Assembly: GCA_003550305.1 (NCBI GenBank) | Contig: QKYT01001023.1 | Coordinates: 7,562-32,213 of the forward strand | Source: Glomus cerebriforme | Taxonomy: Eukaryota; Glomeromycota; Glomeromycetes; Glomerales; Glomeraceae | DNA length: 24,652 nucleotides | Direction: 5' to 3' | In this document: positions 19,588 through 24,652 of the stretch, piece by piece | Numbering within the stretch: position 1 is the stretch's first letter | Layout: every line of letters begins with the position of its first letter | Program-made: the position numbers and the translations under genes | The notes under the pieces: generated by a model | Databases searched by the model: none | The model's input: the letters and a program-made list of their open reading frames with translations, nothing else | Told to the model about the DNA's origin: nothing

Positions 19588-20637
19588 CTTTATATATACA
19601 GTACTGGCAGAAAAAGGTGACTTTTTTTTAGAAAATTAATCGATCAGCTGATCTTTTTTCATGCATCATCAAAACAAATAGGATGTTGATTTAATTGTTC
19701 GCATCATTCACATAAAAAAAAAAATACGCCTCCTTTGTATGACTTTAGTTAAAATGACCAACACGCTCACACCCCCCTATTTGTTTTTATTGTATCGCAT
19801 TTAATCTTAAACTTGAAGAATGGTGGCTTAGCTATCACTAATGTAATAAATAACTAATATCATAACCTAATCAAGATTTTGTGAAAGAGTGGAATTTGTA
19901 AAGTCATAATGCTTTAAAAACACAAATTTTCCTGTAAAAAAAAATTATATAGGTGTGTTAAACATCTTAAGAAAAAAATGACTTAAGACTATTTAGGACC
20001 TGAACTTTTCCATTCCCTACTTTAACACAAAGCTAATAACAAAAAAAAAGTTAGAAAGTATTGAAATAACTTCTCCAACTCACTTCCCAAATCATAATGT
20101 AATATTCACTTTGCCATATTTGGATATTGTCCAAAATAAAATTTGATCTCATGTATTTACTGATATATTATCTTGTTATCTAATCTGTATTATCATACTC
20201 TACTTTTTCACTTAATTTTCAAGTATTTTTTCATATTTTTGCAAATTATGCCACGGATAAGTAGAGTTATTTTAATGTGGGCTGAACAGCCTTAATAAAA
20301 TAATAATAACATAAAAAAAAACAAAACAATATAAAATTTATAAATAAAATTCTATCTTTTTAGTGATTATTTTAAAATTATGAGATAGAAATTCATTTTA
20401 CTTTTTTGAATTTTTTTTTTATGATAAGAAATTTTGGATATCAGATATTGGATACTAAGTATATTTTGCAAGATTGAAAGAAATTTTTGTTAGGTTGTTG
20501 TAAAAATTGATCATTTTACACATGCTGGGAATGGAATTACTGTAACAAATATTATAACAAAAATGACTTTACTGGTGTAGACGTAGGCTTTGGTAAGTAG
20601 AAATTCTCAACAATCATGATGATCCTTTGAGAACATC
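19588..20637. other. Gene-poor stretch
   Basis: No gene is supported. The stretch holds the 12-base perfect palindrome GATCAGCTGATC at 19642-19653 and a hairpin at 20267-20303, listed separately. The coding-like sequence of the nuclease remnant begins at its right end. Confidence 0.45.
20267..20303. repeat. Hairpin GGCTG-AA-CAGCC with AT arms
   Basis: Left arm TTATTTTAATGTGGGCTG pairs with right arm CAGCCTTAATAAAATAA across a 2-base loop, with small mismatches. It is followed by an AATAATAATAA run. This could be the end of a small transposon or a retroposon tail; neither is shown. Confidence 0.5.
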
Positions 20638-21586
20638 TTTCATTCTAAGAGAAATCCAAACTCAGGGATGTAGGAGATTACTGGTCTAAGAAACTGCCTA
20701 AGAGGAACACTCATATCATACAAACCACTCACATCAATCGTTACTTTAAGCCATTAACAGGAATTACTTAACTGAATCACCTTGATAGAGGAATCACTTA
20801 ACAAGTCTGTTTATAGTATAAGATAATGGGAAAGAGTTGAGAGAATCTGTAAGAACTTTATTTTCTGCTCTAACAAGCGATTATATTGCAGAGTTTAATG
20901 TTGTTATTAGCCCAAATTGGATGAAGGGTTTCAAGTGAACAGTGAATATTGAACACGTAATCCTCAAAGATCAAAGATTAAATGTACCAGCCACTGGCAC
21001 TTGAAAATAATGGAGTGATATTGAACTTCATGAATGATGAGAATAGATATTTACAGTCATTCCCAAAAATGTGTCACCTTTATGGTATCAGAAGTGACCT
21101 GAATTCCCATATTGATGTGTTTCCTATTTTTTCACGTGATTCTGCTAACCTAGATAATGAAAAGTCTAAAGCTATAGTTAAGTACTTAATGGCTGAATTA
21201 AAACTTCAACAAGATGTTACTCCTCTTAACAAGGCATATAAGGCAATGAAAATCATTTATTCTTACTGTTACTGGCAACTAGACTCATTATACAAAGATA
21301 ATTTAAAACTGAAAAAACTTATCAAGGGTCAAAATGGATAAGGATACCTTGATTATGTGATAGAGTGTCGATTGACTGATAGGATCTTTGGTGTAATCAT
21401 AGTTAAGAAGGCAGATTTTATGACCAAGTGTCTGTGCAGATGGAGTTATCCTTGTCAGATTATAAACATAAGGCCAATAACATAGAAAGTGGAGAGGATG
21501 TGGATAAGGTATTTGGAATTGTTATTGATGCATCTAAATTGTATTTTATGGAATCCATAGGGAAATGATATTGATATAGATACCAA

Positions 21587-21635
<49 letters not shown>

Positions 21636-21788
21636 GCTTCTCACATTGTAAGTTGTTGAGGAGGCATAGAAGCTGGTGAGTAAAAAGATAAGATTATTAA
21701 ATGAAAATGCAGGAAATCAAATAAGAATTCTGATCTGAAGTCTGTGAAAAAATATTTTAGAGTAGAAATGTTGGGAGTCTTATCATAG
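20638..21788 (+). pseudogene. Decayed PD-(D/E)XK-nuclease-like gene
   Basis: This is a chain of coding-like segments in shifting frames. EKSKLRDVGDYWSKKLPKRN runs to a TAA near 20767. MGKELRESVRTLFSALTSDY continues to WMKGFK and TGA near 20936. The longest open piece is 20982-21341, 119 codons, ending in KLIKGQNG-TAA. The same frame then gives GYLDYVIECRLTDRIFGVII, followed by VKKADF. One frame over comes VSVQMELSLSDYKHK and DVDKVFGIVIDASKLYFMES. The series [V/I]-E-x-[K/R]-K-x-[D/A]-F, then QMESSL-like, then DKVxGIVxDAxKxYFxE matches my memory of a large Rhizophagus family with a PD-(D/E)XK-type fold, often linked to Crinkler-like proteins. Here the residue expected to be the ExK glutamate is Ile (GVIIVKK). 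Frameshifts, several stops and a poly-A run show it is dead. Family confidence is moderate. Confidence 0.5.
21590..21633 (+). repeat. Poly-A run of 44 bases
   Basis: An uninterrupted A44 tract sits inside the nuclease-like remnant. Coding-like sequence appears to resume after it (VVEEA, a TAG, then KLVSKKIRLLNENAGN), so it is more likely an expanded A run or insertion than the tail of a processed copy. The length may be affected by sequencing. Confidence 0.9.
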
Positions 21789-22091
21789 GTGTGAACTTCA
21801 TCATGTGGACTGATGAAATGTGCATTATGATATTGGAAAAAATCTTACTGAAAGAATAGATAATTTATTTATGTATTGTAAAATAAAAATTTTTATTTTG
21901 TATGCTTATTTAGTAGTTATTCATGATAATATTTCAAATTTTATTCTGTTTAAAAATTTGCATATAATATAGCAAATTATTAGACAATATGATTTATTTC
22001 CATTTAATCTTTAGAAGTCCAAATCCCGTTCTTCATTTCTACCTATAAGTTATTGTTGGAATTAACACACCTACCCACCCACTCGAACCAA
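21789..22091. other. AT-rich stretch without a gene
   Basis: Nothing recognisable, apart from a pyrimidine-rich ACCTACCCACCCACTCG string near 22070-22086. Confidence 0.5.
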
Positions 22092-22300
22092 CTAAACCAG
22101 ATTCAATATATTTTCAATTTGAATGTTGTGAAATTCTAATGAATGAACTTTTGCAGCTCGTTTTCTTAAATTAAGCTTGCATTCTTCTAATGCTAAAATT
22201 TGTTCTTCATTTTCAATACTTTTTTTCTTACTTTCATACTCATTAATTCATTTTAGTTCATTGGCGTTTTTCACAGTTAATTCATCTTTTTCAAACCTTC
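22092..22300 (-). pseudogene. Coiled-coil fragment with a nonsense codon
   Basis: After an acceptor (CAATTTCTAG), the minus strand reads RFEKDELTVKNANELK, a TGA at 22248-22250, and then INEYESKKKSIENEEQILAL, continuing as EECKLNLRKRAAKVHSLEFH to a TAG at 22092-22094. The heptad-like Leu/Ile spacing and high Glu/Lys content indicate a coiled coil. In pattern it resembles the C-terminal helices of MYB/trihelix-type accessory proteins of transposons, but I cannot confirm that. The TGA sits where an Arg codon (CGA) would fit. A tandem array lies just upstream, so the fragment's 5' part may have been disrupted by it. Confidence 0.45.
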
Positions 22301-22376
22301 CTAGAAATTGAGAAAAAATGTGAGTACATGTAAACAGTAAGTAATAAGTAGAAAAGGCAGCAAGTATCTGGCCAAG

Positions 22377-22515
22377 AATCCAAGACATGACCAGGAAAAA
22401 CTCTCCTTCACCCAGGGCAAGCCAGAAAATCCAAGACATGGCCAGAAGAAAACCTTCTTATCCAAGGCAAGCCATAATGGCCAGGAAAGGATTTTCTTCA
22501 CCCAGGATAAGCAGA
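22377..22515. repeat. Three-copy imperfect tandem array
   Basis: The units share AATCCAAGACATGRCCAG and CTTCACCCAGGGCAAGCC-like blocks. The common ATG(A/G)CCAG block falls at about 22387, 22438 and 22477, so the copies are 51 and 39 bases apart. The array is clearly GC-richer than its surroundings. On the minus strand it translates as repeats of LPWVKESFSWSCLGF type within an open frame of about 100 codons. That frame is explained by the repeat, and I do not call it a gene. Confidence 0.7.
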
Positions 22516-23100
22516 TTGGTCTCCTGCCAAAGTGTAATTCCATTAGGGAAGGTTCATAACCGATTTCTTCTCCAGAATCAGTAGACCCAATTAAAAACTT
22601 GCACTTCAACAAATTACTTACTTTTTTTCGAACTGATCAACTGTCGTGTAATTTTGACTTTTCATTTAGATGTAGATTCTTGTAATATATTATTGAGGTG
22701 CCTATAGAATACTCTATGGGTTAAATTTTGCTGACAGTGATCTATATTGTTGAGTGCCCAACTATCAAAATCTACTAGCGACCAATATTTAGTTTTTTTT
22801 CAAAATATTTTAAATATTTATTGTCATATATAATGAAAAATTTGATGAAAAATAAACAAGATAATAATTAGCTGATAACACTTGCTTTAAAATAACTCTA
22901 AGGATATTTGAATATTGAAATTCTTTTATATATAAAAAAAATGATATATTTATATAATTAAAAATATTAAGAATATAAAATGAGTCAAAATTACAAACAA
23001 TATAATAATAAATTAATCATGATAAGTCACATCACGTAAATTGGTTGTTGGCTTCATGTATCACGCAAAATGATTTTTTTTTACCTAGTATTAACCAAAT
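22516..23100. other. Stretch without a supported gene
   Basis: A short minus-strand segment at about 22525-22612 (CKFLIGSTDSGEEIGYEPSL) and a possible start at 22665 (MKSQNYTTVDQFEKK followed by GTAAGT) could be remnants of the coiled-coil gene. They are too short to call. Confidence 0.3.
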
Positions 23101-23273
23101 ATGGAATTTAATTTGCCATTAGAAACTATGACTTCTTTTGATTGTAATACCATTAAAGAGTGCTGAACTAAATTCATCACTATATTCGTCACTATTCCTT
23201 AAAAAACGATGTAGATGATGTATTCACCTCAGCTTTGGACGAATTTCCTGGACCTGAAGAATTAGAGATATGA
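23101..23273 (+). pseudogene. Weak acidic coding remnant
   Basis: An ATG at 23101 opens MEFNLPLETMTSFDCNTIKE-Cys before a TGA at 23164-23166. In another frame, 23205-23273 reads NDVDDVFTSALDEFPGPEEL, then EI, then TGA. The Asp/Glu/Pro-rich second half differs from translated noise. The following bases (VKGIGAVGIL in the same frame) may continue it. The family is unknown, and it could be chance. Confidence 0.28.
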
Positions 23274-24652
23274 GTTAAAGGGATAGGTGCAGTTGGGATA
23301 CTTAGGTAGGTGTGGCTGAGATCATAAATATGATGCATGCATGATGAAATATATAGTTATCTATTATTACCATAAATAGACCAGTATTCCTAATCAGCAT
23401 CACTCCGTATTAGTAAAATGTGACTATATTATTCTGGAGGATAAGAATGTCATTTGTAATAACAATACAGCTCCTTGTTTATAAAAGTATAAATGACGAA
23501 AATGATGAAAATTTTAAGTAATTTCTAAGCAATAATAACTAACTATTTTATACTTAAGTTTTATTATCATTCTTATTTTTATATTTTTATGGATATTCAA
23601 AGAGTCAGCCAGTGATCTAGTTTATTATCATACAATTGAAAATTCAAAATATTGAAAATATTTATATGTAAATTTATAAAAGACTGCTATTCAGAGATTT
23701 AAGCAAAAAATTTGTAATTTGAATTCGATTCAATTGATTTATATATAATGTTATAGACAAGATTATGCTGATAGTTTATTTTTAGTATATTACCACATAG
23801 TTTATTTTATTGATAAAAAGCAAAAAAGTTTTTTTACTAATTTAAAAATATGTGCTAAAGATGACAATTTTATAATTGCAAGTATATCTGATATTTAGCT
23901 ATTAACAAAATATATCGGTCCGTCAAAATCAGCATGATCCTAATAGACTGACCAATAATTTTAACTATCCCATTTGCCTTATATATTTTGCTCAATTTGC
24001 TGCTGAAATTTTTGTAGCATCATATAATATTTATCGACTTTGAATGTCTACCTTTCCAATTTTTAAAAAATAATCTGTGACTTAAATCAACATTTAAATG
24101 GTTTAGTTACTTTTTGCTGATGAAACAGAACCTAATTGGAATAATTATACCAAGTAGTTTATTTAAATTTAAACTTTCTTTTATTTGGTCACCTAAATTA
24201 TTTATTACCAATAATACATATTTCAGTAAGCTGCATAATAAAAAAAATAAGAGTAATTTATTTACCAATAATATTTTGTTAATTATGTAAGCATTTTAGA
24301 GTAATTTATTCATTCTGATCCTTGGGCTAATGTATACATGAATAACAATTCATAGTTTTTACGTGTTATGTCATCTGTTGTATTATATCATAATTTTTTA
24401 TTTTGGTCTGTAATATTAATTTAATTCTAGGTTTATTAATATTTCATTTTTCTGAACGAAATAATTATTTTTTTTTTTCATTTTAACTGATCCATTTTAT
24501 TCTTTCATTTACATTTTTTTTTTGAAAGATCGCACCTTTTTTGTAGTACAAATAAAATTAACTTTAATTTGCAGTTTTGTACAACCATTTGTAACATTAC
24601 ACAAAAGCAGTAAATAAAAAGCCACTTTTCTCACACTTTTTGATTTTTTATT
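23274..24652. other. AT-rich end of the window, no gene seen
   Basis: No coding frame, large repeat or structured element was recognised on either strand. The last 200 bases contain several T-rich runs. Confidence 0.5.

Noticed and set aside
21590..21633. Poly-A run as the tail of a retroposed copy
   Set aside because: Coding-like sequence of the same remnant appears to continue after it, and no target duplication was found.

Overview
The window looks like nuclear DNA from an arbuscular mycorrhizal fungus, most likely Rhizophagus (Glomeromycotina). It is very AT-rich, with GT-AG introns of 64-110 bases. It carries a kinase with the Cys-x2-Cys plus Trp-Cys-x2-Cys front end that I associate with the expanded Rhizophagus kinase family. 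It also holds many decayed fragments of multi-copy families. The species call rests on protein style recalled from memory; no search was run.

Two genes appear intact. On the minus strand, 12758 to 7227 is a 14-exon gene. Its exons join without a frame break into about 1480 residues. The product is a fungal sacsin-like protein with an N-terminal Hsp90/GHKL-type ATP-binding fold and, unexpectedly, a zinc-peptidase-like HELAH motif at the C-terminus. On the plus strand, 17297 to 18823 is a 3-exon protein kinase of about 459 residues with all main catalytic motifs, apart from DLG in place of DFG.

Everything else is decay and repeats. From left to right: palindromes (1-85); a coiled-coil plus SAM-like remnant with an internal 55-base tandem array (331-1364); a Sel1-like repeat remnant (2970-3178); an unknown broken gene (4303-4603); a terminal-exon-like piece (5130-5255); the ATPase gene; a broken DUF2235 alpha/beta-hydrolase gene (13622-14854); an inverted N-terminal scrap of a second kinase (15977-16097); the kinase; an exon-like piece (19096-19230); a 232-bp inverted-repeat element with a perfect 9-bp target duplication (19347-19578); a PD-(D/E)XK-nuclease-like remnant interrupted by a 44-base poly-A run (20638-21788); a coiled-coil remnant (22092-22300); a tandem array (22377-22515); and a weak fragment (23101-23273).

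The genes do not form an operon or an obvious pathway. The most notable points are the chaperone-ATPase/peptidase-motif fusion, the palindrome GTACTGTAC repeated four times, and the recurring stop codons at positions that look like former Gln or Arg codons, which suggests C-to-T decay.
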